A DNA stretch of 64,000 nt from DATLCF01 sp035526505 (GTDB lineage Bacteria; Patescibacteriota; Saccharimonadia; Saccharimonadales; UBA4665): assembly GCA_035526505.1 (NCBI GenBank), contig DATLCF010000001.1, positions 124,001 through 188,000 of the forward strand, in the 5' to 3' direction. Shown here one piece after another: positions 42,710 through 53,835 of this stretch. Both the position numbers and the translations under genes were made by a program. Under the pieces are notes generated by a model. The model ran no database searches, was not told the origin of the DNA, and worked only from the letters and a program-made list of their open reading frames with translations. How positions within the stretch are numbered: position 1 is the stretch's first letter; every line of letters starts with the position of its first letter.

Positions 42710-45700
42710 ATGCGGCTGCCTGGCAACCATAGTTTTAGAGACAAAAAAATTTCTGCGGGTATAGTGCAGCGCTTTGTGGCGCTGTTTTTATTAGTAGTAT
42801 TGGTGCAAAGCATGGTAGTGCCGGTGGCATCGGCCGTGGTAGCACAGCAAAATACTGCCGACCCCAGCCTTACCGGCAGCAATGCACCGCTGGCACCAAA
42901 AACCGCAACCGTGCCTATGGCCGCAGATGCTAAAGCCGGCGCCAATCAAAAGGGTGTTGCCAGCCTTACGGGCGCGCCCACTGCCGGCGGTTTGGCATCG
43001 TCCGTTGCTGCCCAGCCAACAATAACGCCGCACGAACTGACCGAAAAACGCACAGCTACCAGCAAAATAGATCTTAATAAAGACGGCAGCCAAACTGTGA
43101 CTGCCTATGCATCGCCCCATTTTTACAAAAACAACGGCAAATGGGACGAAATAAAAACCAATTTGGTAGAAGACACCAATGCGGCAGATTCCACCAACCC
43201 AATTGGCCGGGCCCTGGGCCGGGCCGAAAGCCTGCTGCCCGGTGACCCCGCGACCTTTAAGGTAGCAGCCAATGACTGGCAGGCGCGCTTTGCGTCCACA
43301 AACGACAAGGTGGGCATGGTGCGCTTGCAGTATCAGGGGCAAACCGTGAGTCTTAGCCCAGTTAACGGCGCTGCCGTTACCCCGGTAAAATCCACTGACC
43401 GTCATGGCCGGGATGTTATTACCTACCACAATGTGTGGCCGGGCATAGACGTGCGCTACGAAGTGCGCAGCAATATGCTTAAAGAATTTGTGTTGCTTAA
43501 AAACGCCAATGCAACTGCTACCTACGGTTTTACAGTTAGCGGTGCCAGCCTGGTTGCCAGCAAGGATGTGCCGGGCGGCTACAACCTGAAAGGCGCGCTG
43601 GAAAAAAGTTTTCAAATAGAGCCGCTTACCGTGTCACTGGCCAAAGACGGCCCGACGCTTAAGCCCGTTACTAACCAAACCTTCAAAGACGGCGCGCTAA
43701 CAGTGCAGGTGGACCAGCAATGGCTCAAAAGTTTGTCTGTGGATAATTTTCCGGTAACTATTGACCCTACGCTGTATTTCGACAGCGGTTCTGGCGCTAA
43801 CTATGCCGCCTTCCGGTCCGACGGCTTGGGCTGCAGCAGTAGTTCGTGTTTGCAAAATGTGGGCACCAACTACGACAGCGGCTGGAAGTACTGGCGCTCC
43901 GTACTTTCGGTGCCCTATACCACCTTGCAGGGCAAGTCGCTGGTAAACGCCACCTATTATTTGGACCAATATGGCGGCGGGCCGGAATCGCGCTATGAGC
44001 AAGTGTTCCATGCCTCGTGCCTGAGCTTTAACTGTTTGGACACCAGCATACCGTATTCCAACCTGACCCTCTACAATCCGGCAGATCCGGGTAATAGTGG
44101 CATAGATGTAACTTCCCTATACCAAAAGCTCATGGCTAATGGCGACTGGAATGCATACCTTATTCTGAAGGGTGAGGAAGTTAACTACGACACGCTTAAA
44201 ATATTCGACCCCGGCTACAGCTTTATCCGTTTCCTGTACACCACGGCGCCGCCGGCATCCAGTGTTACCCAGCCCAGTGTTGACGGGCAGGTGTTTGTAA
44301 GCACACAGCCCAGCTTTAGAGGGTCAACGGTGGTGGATGGCGACGGCGACCCTATACAATATTCGTTCCAAATTAGCACTGGCAGCGACGGCAATGGCAT
44401 GGTGGTAAATTCCGGCTTTTTGTCTGTGCCCCAGTGGACCGCACCCACCGATGTGCTGCAAGACGGCACCACCTATTACGTACGCCTTACCACTAGCGAC
44501 GGCTGGACCACCACGCCTGGGCCGCTGCGACCCTTCAAAATAGACATGCGCGAGGGCAAAGACAAAACGCAAACGTACGATACGCTCGGTCCGGTGGATG
44601 TTAACCTAGCTACCGGCAACGTAAGCACCAGTATAAGCAGCCACGACACCACGGCACTGGGGGGTAACCTGGGCGTCAGCCTGGACTACAACTCGCCGGT
44701 TAAATCTCGCCCCGGCTTGGTAAGCGAATTTTGGAGCCTGCCTGCCAACTATTCCGGCGGTGCGCCCAACAGCCCGCCCGTGGCCACACGCGTGGACGAA
44801 AATGTCGACTTCAACTGGTGGCTGGACGGCCCCATACCCGGCTATAGCCAAACCGACTGGTTTTACGGCCGTTGGAGCGGCTACTTTGTGGCACCCAAAA
44901 CAGGCACCTATTACTTTGGCGCTAATGCCGACGACAGCGGCAGCATATACGTGAATAACCAGTTTATTACCAGCAGCTGCTACAGCGGCGTGTGCTATGG
45001 CAGCAGCGTAAACCTTACGGCCGGACAGGTAGTGCCCATCCGTGCCGAACACATGGACGCCACTGGCCAGGCCTATTTCCACATGTATGTTAAGGGGGCG
45101 GTGGACGAGCAAATAGTGCCGCAGGCCTGGTTGCAGACCGGTGTGCGCCCCGTGGCCCAAACCCACGGCCTGACTGGCTATTATTACAACGACGACGGTA
45201 CGCACAACCTGGACAGCACCACCAAAAGCCTGTTTATGCAGCGCACCGACCCCTTAATTAGCTTTTACTGGGGCAACGGATCGCCCGCGCCCAACGGCCC
45301 TACCGAGTTCATGACACGTTGGAGCGGCTACCTCACCGTGCCCGTTACCGGTGCGTACACCTTTGGTACCAATTCCGACGACGGTACGCGGGTAAAGGTC
45401 AACAACAATACAGTGGTAGATACGTGGGGTGGTTGCTGCGCCCTAATGTGGGGCTCTACCGTTAACCTTACTGCCGGCCAATCCGTGCCCATTAGCGTGG
45501 ACTACTTTGACGGTGGCGGTACGGCAGCCATGAATCTTATGGTAACCGGCGCCGTCAGCCAACAGGTGGTTCCCACCAGCTGGCTCAGCCCTAAGGCACA
45601 GGTGTTGCCCGACGGCTGGGGCTTAGGCATAGACCCGGACGGCGACCTGGGCTACGACCGCCTTATTCCCGGCCAAAACAGTGCCATACTGGCAGATTCA

Positions 45701-48700
45701 TCCGGCGGCCGCCACGAATACACCTGGGTTAACGGCGGCTACAAACCACCGGTAAACGAAGACGGCTACCTGGTGCGCAATGGCGACGGCAGCTTTACAC
45801 TGCAGGATGTAGATGGCCGTACCTACAATTTTGACGCTGGCGGTTTGCTTACCGGCGTAACCACGCCGGTGGACGACCGCAAACCAGCGGCGCTGCAATA
45901 TACCTACGCCGGCAGCCCGGCGCACATAGTAAGCATTGCCGACGGTGTAGACCCCACACGCAACGCCACCGTGTATTATAGCGGTGACGCCAACTGTGGC
46001 AGCGCCCCCAGCGGCTTTGATGCTGCTGCACCAGCCGGCATGGTGTGCGCGGTTAAAACCAACGACGGCCGTGCCACAAACTTTTACTACCTGCAGGGCA
46101 ACCTGGGCCGCATTGTCCGTCCCGGCAACGACACCACCGACTACCAGTACGACAGCGCCGGGCGCATAGTAAGCCTGCGCGACAGCGTGGCCAACGACGC
46201 AGTTAATGCCGGGGTGCGCACCAACGACGCTACAACGCTGACCGAAATTAGTTATGACATCCTGGGCCGCGCAACCAGTGTTACCCAGCCCGCAGCAACT
46301 GCGGGTGCCACACGCACCCAGCACACCGTAGAATATCTGCCGGGCGACACCACCGCCGGCTACACTGGCGCTACCCAACAACACGTGGCCGGTGCCAGCG
46401 AACCCAACGGCTTTACCCGCCGTGTGGAATACGACAATATCTACCGCACCACGCGTGATACGGACATTGCCAACCTCAGCACCGCTACCCAATGGGACCC
46501 GGTAAAAGATTTGCAATACAGTGCCACCGACCCCGCCGGGCTAAAAAGCACCACCATTTACGACGATGACGACCGTCCCGTAAGCACCTACGGCCCAGCC
46601 CCCAGTGCCTGGTTCGACACTAACCGGACCCCACTGGCCGCCTACGCTTCCCAAATCCCCCGCACCGACACCGCCTATGACCAAAACATGTGGGGCCCAT
46701 CCGTTGCCTGGTACAATTTTAAGGACAATGCGGGCGTTGGCGCTTTTGTAGGCGCACCCAAGCTGCACACCACTGGCGTTGGCAGCGCTGCCGGCAGCCA
46801 GGAATTCTACACCGATGCCGCGCACGAACCCGTAACCACCGCATCCGGCATGGACGGCATAGGCTTTAGCGCCACGGGCAAACTACGCGTGAGTGCTACC
46901 GGTACCTATACCTTCACCATGTACCACGACGATGCTGCCAAACTATGGGTAAACGACATCCTGGTCTTCGACCGCTGGAGCCGCCGCACCGAAAACCCTG
47001 GCGATCCCAGCGTGGGTACTATCGCCCTAGAAGCCAGCAAAGCCTACCGCTTCCGCCTGGATTACGCCACCGTTGGTCCAGCAGGCGCCATATCCCTCAA
47101 CCTAACCGGTCCCAACCGCACTGGTGCCACCAACTGGTTCGACGGGTGGCTCAGCCCGGGGTATAACCTGCAAACCAGCAATACGACCTATGACAGTAGC
47201 CCCCAGGTGGGCAATGCTACTACAACCATCAACTACGGCAGTAACCCAGAGTTAGGCCTGGCCCAAAGCACTACTGTAGATCCCGCCGGCTTAAATCTAA
47301 CCAGCTCCAGCACATACGAAACCCAGGGCGCAACCGGTAGCTTCCTCCGCCAAACCAGCAAAACATTGCCCGGCGGCACAACCACCAACTACGCCTACTA
47401 CGCTGCCGCGGACACCAAAGACAACCCATGTACCACTGGCACCACCGAAGCATACAAACAAGGCGGCATGCTCAAACTAAAAAGCGAAGCAGACCCAGAC
47501 AACAACGCCAGCACAACCACCGCAGGCACCACAGCGCCCAGAACCACCGAAACCATTTACGACGATACCGGTAAGGTAGTAGCTACCAGAATGAACGCCG
47601 ACGCCTGGACCTGCACCACCTACGACACCCGCGAACGCGTAACAACCACTGTCATCCCCAGCGTAACCGTGGGCACGTATACACCGGCTACAAACAGTAT
47701 CGGCAGCAACGTAACCCGCCCAGCAAGAACCATTACCAATAATTATGCGGTGGGCGGAAATCCGCTGGTGACGAGCAGTGGCGACAGCAGTGGGACGGTA
47801 ACAGTTGAGACTGACCTGCTTGGCAGAAACGTTACATACACAGACGCTAAAGGTAATGTAACCACCAATGCATACGACGGCGCCGGTCATATAACAGGTC
47901 GTACGAGCGTTTTGGGTGCCGAAGTGTTTACCTACGATACTTACGACCGGCTTGTGGACCAGAAATTAGATGGAACTACATACGCGCACATAACCTACGA
48001 TGCATACAGCCGTATTGCTAGTGTGGATTACCCCGGCAACCAACACCTTTCGAGCATGGGTCGTGATAGTCTCGGACGAGTTAATAATTTGTCTTACACG
48101 CTGGCTAACAATTCAGTTGTTAGCGACCAGATAACGCTCAGTCAATCTGGCCAGACCCTAAGTGGTACTGAAAATGGCGTGACAAAATCATACGGCTACG
48201 ACAAAGCGGGTCGTCTAACAACGGCGGCTATAGGGAGTAATACATATGCATACAGCTTTGGCGCACCAACAGGCTGTTCCGGTACCTACAACACCAACGC
48301 CGACAAGAACAGCAACCGCACAAGCCAAACCGCCAACGCCGCAAACACTACCTACTGCTACGATAATGCCGACCGTTTGTTGACTAGCTCTGACACAAAA
48401 CTGACCAATCCTCAATACGACCAGCACGGCAACACCACCCAACTAGGCACCAGCACTGTTACTAAGTTCGAATACGATTCGTCAGACCGCAACACCAAAA
48501 TTACCGAAGGTAGCAAAAACGTAACATTCGTGCGCGACGCCCAGGGCCGCATCATCTCACGTGTTCTGGTAAACGGCAGTACTACGACTAACTACTACGC
48601 CTTCACCGCCAGCGGTGACACGCCAGATGTATTGCTTAACTCCAGCAATGGAGTTGTCGAAAAATACCTACAGCTTCCCGGTAATGTCCTGGCAACAATC

Positions 48701-49579
48701 CGCCCCGCACAATCCGGCGCGGCAAACAAAGTATTTTCGCTACCAAACATCCACGGCGACATCATGGTTACCACGGATGCTAACGGGGCAAATACCGGCA
48801 GCTTCCAGTACGATCCGTTCGGCAACAAAACAAGCTCCACCCTCCCAAACAACACCGCAACAAACAGTACCTACGGTTGGCTTGGCCAAAACGAAAAAGA
48901 CACCGAAACAGCATTTGCCCTAAGCCCAACACAAATGGGTGCCCGTGTGTACCTGGCAAGCACTGGCCGTTTCTTGCAAGTAGACCCGCAAGAAGGCGGC
49001 ACGCCCAACAATTACGTCTATCCCCCAGACCCCATCAACGACTTCGACCTAACCGGCGAATTCGGTTGGAAGAACTTTGCTAATATAGCTAGTGTAGGCT
49101 CTATGATCCCCGGGCCTATTGGCATGGCCAGTGCCGCAGTATCTGCCGCAGCCTACGCAAAGGCTGGCGACAGAAAGAACGCAGTACTCATGGCAGCAAC
49201 AATCGCGGCGGCCGCCGTGGGAGCTGGTGGGGCGGTTAAGGCGTTTCAGGTTGCTAAGAATGCAAAAGCTATTAGCAATACGGCAAAAGCAGGAACGGGC
49301 GCATTCGGATTGGGGCATGCAGGTAAGGTGACATCTGCAGTGGCGGGTAGGATGTTTGTGGGCAGGGGTGCTACAGTTGTCCACCAAGGAGGTAGGAAAT
49401 TTCTGCAAAGTGCGGATGGCCTAAGGAGGTATGGCGCACCAATTATGAAAGGTCAAACGGGCGAGCTGACATCCAATTTTATAAAACGTACATCCACGAG
49501 TCAATCTTGGAAATGGGATAGGCTAAAGAAGAAGCCCGGTACGGGAAACGGTCATTTATATATGAGGGGGAGATGGTAA
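42710..49579 (+). CDS. Secreted Rhs/YD-repeat polymorphic toxin with PA14 domains
   Basis: 2289 residues. A long N-terminal signal peptide (about residues 12-45, ending ASA) indicates Sec export, as in WapA-type proteins. Order: N-terminal domain (about 100-360) and a DNRLRE-like region (about 360-515), an Fn3-like stretch (about 516-625), two PA14 domains (about 669-807 and 819-963), YD/RHS repeats (about 963-1324), a third PA14 (about 1324-1487), more YD repeats, then the RHS core closing at [40 protein letters not shown] (read in segments; about 2085-2115). The variable tip (2117-2289) has a hydrophobic stretch, then a basic end with [19 protein letters not shown] and NGHLYM, similar to one recurring class of Rhs toxin tips. 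A good Shine-Dalgarno (GGAGGG) precedes ATG 42710. It overlaps its immunity candidate by 7 bp. Confidence 0.92.
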   Translation: MRLPGNHSFRDKKISAGIVQRFVALFLLVVLVQSMVVPVASAVVAQQNTADPSLTGSNAPLAPKTATVPMAADAKAGANQKGVASLTGAPTAGGLASSVAAQPTITPHELTEKRTATSKIDLNKDGSQTVTAYASPHFYKNNGKWDEIKTNLVEDTNAADSTNPIGRALGRAESLLPGDPATFKVAANDWQARFASTNDKVGMVRLQYQGQTVSLSPVNGAAVTPVKSTDRHGRDVITYHNVWPGIDVRYEVRSNMLKEFVLLKNANATATYGFTVSGASLVASKDVPGGYNLKGALEKSFQIEPLTVSLAKDGPTLKPVTNQTFKDGALTVQVDQQWLKSLSVDNFPVTIDPTLYFDSGSGANYAAFRSDGLGCSSSSCLQNVGTNYDSGWKYWRSVLSVPYTTLQGKSLVNATYYLDQYGGGPESRYEQVFHASCLSFNCLDTSIPYSNLTLYNPADPGNSGIDVTSLYQKLMANGDWNAYLILKGEEVNYDTLKIFDPGYSFIRFLYTTAPPASSVTQPSVDGQVFVSTQPSFRGSTVVDGDGDPIQYSFQISTGSDGNGMVVNSGFLSVPQWTAPTDVLQDGTTYYVRLTTSDGWTTTPGPLRPFKIDMREGKDKTQTYDTLGPVDVNLATGNVSTSISSHDTTALGGNLGVSLDYNSPVKSRPGLVSEFWSLPANYSGGAPNSPPVATRVDENVDFNWWLDGPIPGYSQTDWFYGRWSGYFVAPKTGTYYFGANADDSGSIYVNNQFITSSCYSGVCYGSSVNLTAGQVVPIRAEHMDATGQAYFHMYVKGAVDEQIVPQAWLQTGVRPVAQTHGLTGYYYNDDGTHNLDSTTKSLFMQRTDPLISFYWGNGSPAPNGPTEFMTRWSGYLTVPVTGAYTFGTNSDDGTRVKVNNNTVVDTWGGCCALMWGSTVNLTAGQSVPISVDYFDGGGTAAMNLMVTGAVSQQVVPTSWLSPKAQVLPDGWGLGIDPDGDLGYDRLIPGQNSAILADSSGGRHEYTWVNGGYKPPVNEDGYLVRNGDGSFTLQDVDGRTYNFDAGGLLTGVTTPVDDRKPAALQYTYAGSPAHIVSIADGVDPTRNATVYYSGDANCGSAPSGFDAAAPAGMVCAVKTNDGRATNFYYLQGNLGRIVRPGNDTTDYQYDSAGRIVSLRDSVANDAVNAGVRTNDATTLTEISYDILGRATSVTQPAATAGATRTQHTVEYLPGDTTAGYTGATQQHVAGASEPNGFTRRVEYDNIYRTTRDTDIANLSTATQWDPVKDLQYSATDPAGLKSTTIYDDDDRPVSTYGPAPSAWFDTNRTPLAAYASQIPRTDTAYDQNMWGPSVAWYNFKDNAGVGAFVGAPKLHTTGVGSAAGSQEFYTDAAHEPVTTASGMDGIGFSATGKLRVSATGTYTFTMYHDDAAKLWVNDILVFDRWSRRTENPGDPSVGTIALEASKAYRFRLDYATVGPAGAISLNLTGPNRTGATNWFDGWLSPGYNLQTSNTTYDSSPQVGNATTTINYGSNPELGLAQSTTVDPAGLNLTSSSTYETQGATGSFLRQTSKTLPGGTTTNYAYYAAADTKDNPCTTGTTEAYKQGGMLKLKSEADPDNNASTTTAGTTAPRTTETIYDDTGKVVATRMNADAWTCTTYDTRERVTTTVIPSVTVGTYTPATNSIGSNVTRPARTITNNYAVGGNPLVTSSGDSSGTVTVETDLLGRNVTYTDAKGNVTTNAYDGAGHITGRTSVLGAEVFTYDTYDRLVDQKLDGTTYAHITYDAYSRIASVDYPGNQHLSSMGRDSLGRVNNLSYTLANNSVVSDQITLSQSGQTLSGTENGVTKSYGYDKAGRLTTAAIGSNTYAYSFGAPTGCSGTYNTNADKNSNRTSQTANAANTTYCYDNADRLLTSSDTKLTNPQYDQHGNTTQLGTSTVTKFEYDSSDRNTKITEGSKNVTFVRDAQGRIISRVLVNGSTTTNYYAFTASGDTPDVLLNSSNGVVEKYLQLPGNVLATIRPAQSGAANKVFSLPNIHGDIMVTTDANGANTGSFQYDPFGNKTSSTLPNNTATNSTYGWLGQNEKDTETAFALSPTQMGARVYLASTGRFLQVDPQEGGTPNNYVYPPDPINDFDLTGEFGWKNFANIASVGSMIPGPIGMASAAVSAAAYAKAGDRKNAVLMAATIAAAAVGAGGAVKAFQVAKNAKAISNTAKAGTGAFGLGHAGKVTSAVAGRMFVGRGATVVHQGGRKFLQSADGLRRYGAPIMKGQTGELTSNFIKRTSTSQSWKWDRLKKKPGTGNGHLYMRGRW

Positions 49580-49980
49580 TGCTTCGATGCGAACTAGCAT
49601 ACATAGAAAATTTAGGTGATCTTTCAGAAGAAGATTATTGGCAAGAAGATAACAAGTTGCCCTTTGGTAGCGGACCCAACGTGCGCTGGTGTGCTGATAT
49701 TAAATTCACAATTAGAGTTATAGACGATACGCTAGGCGTATTTAAGAAACGTAAACAGTCTTTAGGGGATGAGATTTATATTTTTGTGTGTTCACCCACT
49801 TTTGCAAAAGAACCACATCAAGTTTTTCTTAATAATCGTACAAAAATGATTACTATGGATAGCTTCTCTATCGAGGAGACCAAAAATAGAATAAGTGAAC
49901 AGCTATCATCTATAAAAGGAAGCTCAGTTTCTGAATTATTTGATCAGCTAAAGAAAGTATTTGACGTTGAGCCTCTTTAG
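49573..49980 (+). CDS. Candidate immunity protein for the main Rhs toxin
   Basis: 135 residues, soluble, no signal, visibly more A/T-rich than the toxin gene. The position directly after, and overlapping, the toxin tip is diagnostic of an immunity gene. The central part ([17 protein letters not shown], then [15 protein letters not shown], then ENR/EQLSS helix) resembles the Imm8 family by memory; this is tentative. It would bind and neutralise the tip in the producer's cytoplasm. Confidence 0.7.
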   Translation: MVMLRCELAYIENLGDLSEEDYWQEDNKLPFGSGPNVRWCADIKFTIRVIDDTLGVFKKRKQSLGDEIYIFVCSPTFAKEPHQVFLNNRTKMITMDSFSIEETKNRISEQLSSIKGSSVSELFDQLKKVFDVEPL

Positions 49981-50007
49981 TCGGGTAAGATTGTTCCAAG
50001 AATAACG

Positions 50008-51696
50008 TTGGCAATTGACCTCCTAGGCCGCACCACCAGCTACGCCGACGCTAACAGCCAAACAACCACCTCCAATTACGACAGCCTGGGCAGACTCGCT
50101 AGCCGCAGTGGTCCACTCGGTGGCGAAACATTCACCTACGACAACTACAATCGCTTGACCGACCAACAACTGGATAGTGTAAGCGTAGCTAAACCATACT
50201 ACGACGCCTACGGTCGGCTCGACCACGTAGATTACCCAACTGCAGGGGCTTCCAGCGGTAAACAAGTACTAACCATCACCCGTGACAGCCTAGGCCGCAC
50301 CACAGGCCAGACATACACCCTAGGCAATGGCACCACAACTGTAGCCGACAACGTCAATCACAGCCAGAGTGGCCAAATCATCTCCGGCACCGAAAATGGC
50401 GTAGCCAAAAGCTACACCTATGACAGAGCCAACCGTCTTACCAATGCCACAATTGGCTCAAACACCTACACCTACGGTTTCGGTACGCCAAGTGGCTGCT
50501 CCGGTACGTACAACACAAATGCAGGTAAAAACTCCAACCGCACAAGCCAAACCATCAACACCACCACAACAACCTACTGTTACGACCAAGCCGACCGCTT
50601 GCTAACAAGCAGCCAATCCAGCCTAACCAACGCCCAATATGACCAACACGGCAACACCACCCAACTAGGTTCAGGCACCCAAACCAAGTTCGAATACGAC
50701 AGTAGTGACCGAAACACCAAAATAACCGAGGGCAGCAAAAACGTAACCTACACCCGAGATGTCCAAAACCGCATAACCACCCGTACTCTCGTCAACGGCA
50801 CCACAACCACCAACAAGTACACATTCACCACAACCGGAGACACTCCCGACCTCCTCCTCAACAGCAGTAACGGTGTAGTAGAAAAGTACGAGCAACTCCC
50901 GGGCGGAGTACTACTAACCATCCGTCCATCTCAATCCGGCGCAGCACAAAAAGTACACAGCTTGCCCAACATCCACGGTGACGTTATGCTAACTACGGAT
51001 GCTAATGGCACAAGTACAGGCACCTTCACATACGATCCCTTCGGTAACAAAACAAGCTCCACCCTACCAAATAACACTGCAACAAACTCCACGTATGGCT
51101 GGGTAGGTCAACACGAAAAAGACACCGAAACAGCCTTTGCCCTATCCCCAACCGAAATGGGAGCAAGGGTATACCTGAGCTCAACAGGAAGATTCCTAAG
51201 TGTAGACCCAATAGAAGGTGGAACTCCCAACAACTACGTGTATCCACCGGACGTGGTCAATGATTTTGATTTGGATGGGAGGGCGACTATTAACTATGGA
51301 ATAGGAGGGTGTATAGTCATATGTGTCGGAGTAAATGCGATACATAATACATCCAACGGAAGTTGGTATTATAGCTTGGGTAGTGGTTTCGGACTAAAAG
51401 GACCGTCGATAATGTACGGAAAGGGTGGTCCTGAAACAGGATGGAGCGTTGCCGGAGGGGCCTCGGCTATAATTGGCGCAAACGCATCCTACAATAGGAA
51501 GCGATGGTCGCGTGAGTATGGCTTTGCAGGACCCGGCGTATCTATAAGCGCACAACATACCTCTCGTTTAACACGTGGAACTTGGTATGGTCAGGGTAAG
51601 GGCAAATCCTTCAAGAAGGATAGTCAGTATCTTAAAGACTTAAGGAGTGGTAAACTAAAACGTAACTACTATCAACCCCAGAGGAAGAGAAGATGA
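50008..51696 (+). CDS. Orphan Rhs cassette 1 (RHS core plus alternative toxin tip)
   Basis: 562 residues without signal peptide or proper start (a TTG at 50008 is the first candidate). Residues about 5-425 align almost co-linearly with the last RHS part of the main protein (from [14 protein letters not shown] to NNYVYPPD), with strong identity. After NDFDLDG the sequence changes completely to a Gly/Ser-rich tip ending LTRGTWYGQGKGKSFKKDSQ and a basic tail. The toxin activity is not recognised. It lacks a secretion signal, so it is probably a silent donor that can replace the main tip by recombination. It overlaps the next gene by 4 bp. Confidence 0.85.
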   Translation: MAIDLLGRTTSYADANSQTTTSNYDSLGRLASRSGPLGGETFTYDNYNRLTDQQLDSVSVAKPYYDAYGRLDHVDYPTAGASSGKQVLTITRDSLGRTTGQTYTLGNGTTTVADNVNHSQSGQIISGTENGVAKSYTYDRANRLTNATIGSNTYTYGFGTPSGCSGTYNTNAGKNSNRTSQTINTTTTTYCYDQADRLLTSSQSSLTNAQYDQHGNTTQLGSGTQTKFEYDSSDRNTKITEGSKNVTYTRDVQNRITTRTLVNGTTTTNKYTFTTTGDTPDLLLNSSNGVVEKYEQLPGGVLLTIRPSQSGAAQKVHSLPNIHGDVMLTTDANGTSTGTFTYDPFGNKTSSTLPNNTATNSTYGWVGQHEKDTETAFALSPTEMGARVYLSSTGRFLSVDPIEGGTPNNYVYPPDVVNDFDLDGRATINYGIGGCIVICVGVNAIHNTSNGSWYYSLGSGFGLKGPSIMYGKGGPETGWSVAGGASAIIGANASYNRKRWSREYGFAGPGVSISAQHTSRLTRGTWYGQGKGKSFKKDSQYLKDLRSGKLKRNYYQPQRKRR

Positions 51697-51908
51697 TTGA
51701 AGATTTTATCATGATTGTCATAGGGGCAATCGCCGTAATTTTTAATCGTACTTTGGCCCAACTTAGTGTGGACTTTCAGGGAAAATTCTACCGCATCAAA
51801 CTCGGTTCGAGTATAGTTAAATTCACGAGAGTTATGTTTATTGTGCTAGGCGTCTTGTTTATTGTGCTAGGCGTCTTGGCTGCGTTTAATGTCCTAAAAT
51901 TTCAGTAA
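51693..51908 (+). CDS. Small two-TM immunity candidate (cassette 1)
   Basis: 71 residues with two hydrophobic helices (about 5-20 and 47-66) separated by a polar middle. It is homologous in plan and partly in sequence to the protein after cassette 3 (RLAKSYADYQN versus TLAQLSVDFQG). Small membrane immunity proteins usually protect against membrane-acting tips. A 21-bp exact tandem duplication (51837-51857, 51858-51878) encodes the second helix. The ATG overlaps the cassette stop by 4 bp (ATGA). Confidence 0.7.
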   Translation: MIEDFIMIVIGAIAVIFNRTLAQLSVDFQGKFYRIKLGSSIVKFTRVMFIVLGVLFIVLGVLAAFNVLKFQ

Positions 51909-51918
51909 TTAGATTTAA

Positions 51919-52033
51919 TAGGTCAACACGAAAAAGACACTGAAACAGCATTCACCCTATCCCCAACAGAAATGGGAGCAAGGGTATACCTAAGCTCAAC
52001 AGGAAGATTTCTGCAAGTTGATCCCATTGAAGG
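51919..52033 (+). repeat. 115-bp exact direct repeat, copy 1 (RHS core fragment)
   Basis: Identical to 53000-53114. It encodes the RHS-core segment [20 protein letters not shown] to DPIEG. It lies at the head of orphan cassette 2. Confidence 0.95.
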
Positions 52034-52479
52034 CGGAACACCAAATAACTATGTATGTAGTTAATGATTTTGATTTGACGGGAACTATCGGATGGAAGAA
52101 ATGGTTTGGGGATAGAGGGAGAAACGCAGTTAGCATACGGAATCGAGTCGGCGATTACGCCAATAAACACCCCAGACAGTATGATCTATTCATGATTTTA
52201 GCCACAAGGGGCAGGGGTGGAACCGGAAAAAACGGCATGAAAGGTGATCTTCTTGGTATACAAACCAAGAGGATAAGTGCCGGAGAGATAGGCATCCTTA
52301 AGAAAAATGGTTATGATATCCATGCACTTAAAGGTGGTAAAAATGCTTCAGCAAGGGATATTTTTAAAGATAAAAAAGGCAACCTATTCGTTAATAATAA
52401 AAAAGGAACAGGCATAGGTGAGCCTCTTGGAATAAATATTAAACACTTATCTTCATCATCAGGAGGTGGTAAATGGTAA
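52018..52479 (+). CDS. Orphan Rhs tip cassette 2 (frameshifted core, toxin type 33-like tip)
   Basis: The RHS-core fragment starting near 51919 is out of frame with the tip: where the other cassettes encode NNYVYPPDG, a deletion of about 10 bases leaves NNYVCS and a stop. The tip frame is open from ATG 52018 (ATG 52051 gives MYVVNDFDLTG). The tip, about 140 residues, has the motifs ILKKNGYDIHALKGGKN, ASARDIFKDKKGNLFV and GTGIGEPLGINI, resembling the polymorphic toxin type 33 family (from memory). No signal sequence. It is probably a silent, partly broken cassette. It overlaps its immunity gene by 7 bp. Confidence 0.75.
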   Translation: MIPLKAEHQITMYVVNDFDLTGTIGWKKWFGDRGRNAVSIRNRVGDYANKHPRQYDLFMILATRGRGGTGKNGMKGDLLGIQTKRISAGEIGILKKNGYDIHALKGGKNASARDIFKDKKGNLFVNNKKGTGIGEPLGINIKHLSSSSGGGKW

Positions 52480-52895
52480 CGCAAGACGAAATAAAGGTAG
52501 AGCTAATAGTTTCGGGGTTTGATGCCCACGAAGATGTGACCAAATTGGTTGGCCTCAAGCCAACCAAGATAATTCATAAAGGGGAGGGTATCCGTACTTT
52601 ACAGCAGGAAAATCCACAATCTGCCTTATACACAGAAAATATGTGGATACTGAGCTCGGGAGGCAGGGAGTCTTTAGATATTGAAACTCAATTAGATCTA
52701 CTTTTAGATAAGTTATGGCCCTTACGAACGCAGGTATCTGATTTAAATAAGAAATACGAAGCTGAGGTATCGGTTCATGGATATGTCTATCACTCTCAGC
52801 TTGGCATGCATATAAAGCCAGAATTATTCAAGAGACTGGCATCCCTTAATCTTCCATTGGATTTAGATATTTATACCCTAGAATCAGAGGACTAA
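52473..52895 (+). CDS. Candidate immunity protein (DUF4279-like), cassette 2
   Basis: 140 residues, soluble. The N-terminal VELIVSGFDAHEDVTKLVGLKPTKI pattern is that of the DUF4279 family, often found beside polymorphic toxins as immunity genes. It overlaps the toxin tip by 7 bp and is A/T-rich relative to the RHS sequence. Confidence 0.75.
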   Translation: MVTQDEIKVELIVSGFDAHEDVTKLVGLKPTKIIHKGEGIRTLQQENPQSALYTENMWILSSGGRESLDIETQLDLLLDKLWPLRTQVSDLNKKYEAEVSVHGYVYHSQLGMHIKPELFKRLASLNLPLDLDIYTLESED

Positions 52896-52999
52896 CCTAT
52901 AGGCATTAAGGCCTGAGATCCAGACATACGACCCCTTCGGCAACAAAGTAAGTTCAAGTCTGCCGAATAACACCGCCACAAACAGTACCTATGGCTGGG

Positions 53000-53114
53000 T
53001 AGGTCAACACGAAAAAGACACTGAAACAGCATTCACCCTATCCCCAACAGAAATGGGAGCAAGGGTATACCTAAGCTCAACAGGAAGATTTCTGCAAGTT
53101 GATCCCATTGAAGG
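53000..53114 (+). repeat. 115-bp exact direct repeat, copy 2 (RHS core fragment)
   Basis: Identical to 51919-52033, 1081 bp away. It sits in the in-frame RHS core of orphan cassette 3. Confidence 0.95.
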
Positions 53115-53613
53115 TGGGACGCCGAATAACTATGTGTATCCACCGGATGGGGTTAATGATTTTGATTTGAGTGGGGAGGCAACTAGGAATTACAGCATTT
53201 GCGGGAGTATAGGCCTTTACGTATGCATCGGTCTCGTATTTGATAATAGCCATGTTTACTACAGCGCCGGAGGAGGTATCAGTAACCCTGGTGTTGGTTT
53301 TTCAGCTACCTACGGAAAAGGACGAGCTATTACTGGATGGGCTCTAAATGGTTCTGCTGCTGCGATGGGAATAGCGGCGGCAGGAAGCATAAGCAAGAAG
53401 GGTAGATCTCTAGAGTATGGAGTTGGGACGCCGGGCGGCTCAGGAGGCGTGCAGTATACGGGGCGACTGACTCGTCAGACCTTGGTAGGCCAGGGGCGTG
53501 GATATTCTCCCAAGAAAGATACTAAATTTCTCCAATCACTGAGAAATGGTAAACTAAAAACGAGCCAACTTAATTACAAACAGAATAAACAACAAAGAAA
53601 GAGATGGTGGTGA
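53053..53613 (+). CDS. Orphan Rhs tip cassette 3
   Basis: 186 residues from the first ATG, but the same frame is open and RHS-like from about 52921 (TYDPFGNKVSSS...), without a start codon there. The core runs to [17 protein letters not shown], then a tip homologous to that of cassette 1 (AGGGISNPGVGFSATYGKG, then RLTRQTLVGQGRGYSPKKDTK). So cassettes 1 and 3 carry divergent versions of the same toxin. No signal peptide. Probably silent. It overlaps its immunity gene by 10 bp. Confidence 0.78.
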   Translation: MGARVYLSSTGRFLQVDPIEGGTPNNYVYPPDGVNDFDLSGEATRNYSICGSIGLYVCIGLVFDNSHVYYSAGGGISNPGVGFSATYGKGRAITGWALNGSAAAMGIAAAGSISKKGRSLEYGVGTPGGSGGVQYTGRLTRQTLVGQGRGYSPKKDTKFLQSLRNGKLKTSQLNYKQNKQQRKRWW

Positions 53614-53816
53614 CTTTTAATCTAACCCTTATCTTAATCGGTCTAGTGCTCATTGTATTTTATAAAAGACTGGCAAAATCCTATGCCGACTACCAAAATA
53701 GCCAGTTTGGCTTTCATTTTGGGAAAGATGTCGTAAAATTCAATAAAGCGCTAAACGTTTTACTGGGGACTGTTTTCATATTAGTGGGTATATTGGGATT
53801 GCTGCATGTTATCTGA
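53604..53816 (+). CDS. Small two-TM immunity candidate (cassette 3)
   Basis: 70 residues with two hydrophobic helices (about 4-20 and 48-69). It matches the cassette-1 immunity protein in length and arrangement. It overlaps the tip gene by 10 bp. Confidence 0.7.
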   Translation: MVVTFNLTLILIGLVLIVFYKRLAKSYADYQNSQFGFHFGKDVVKFNKALNVLLGTVFILVGILGLLHVI

Positions 53817-53835
53817 GCCAGTATTTTAGGCCTTC

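Noticed and set aside
42791..43615. 274-codon minus-strand frame opposite the Rhs gene, and a similar one at 45698-46516
   Set aside because: Long antisense frames are expected opposite GC-rich repetitive coding DNA. No recognisable domains.
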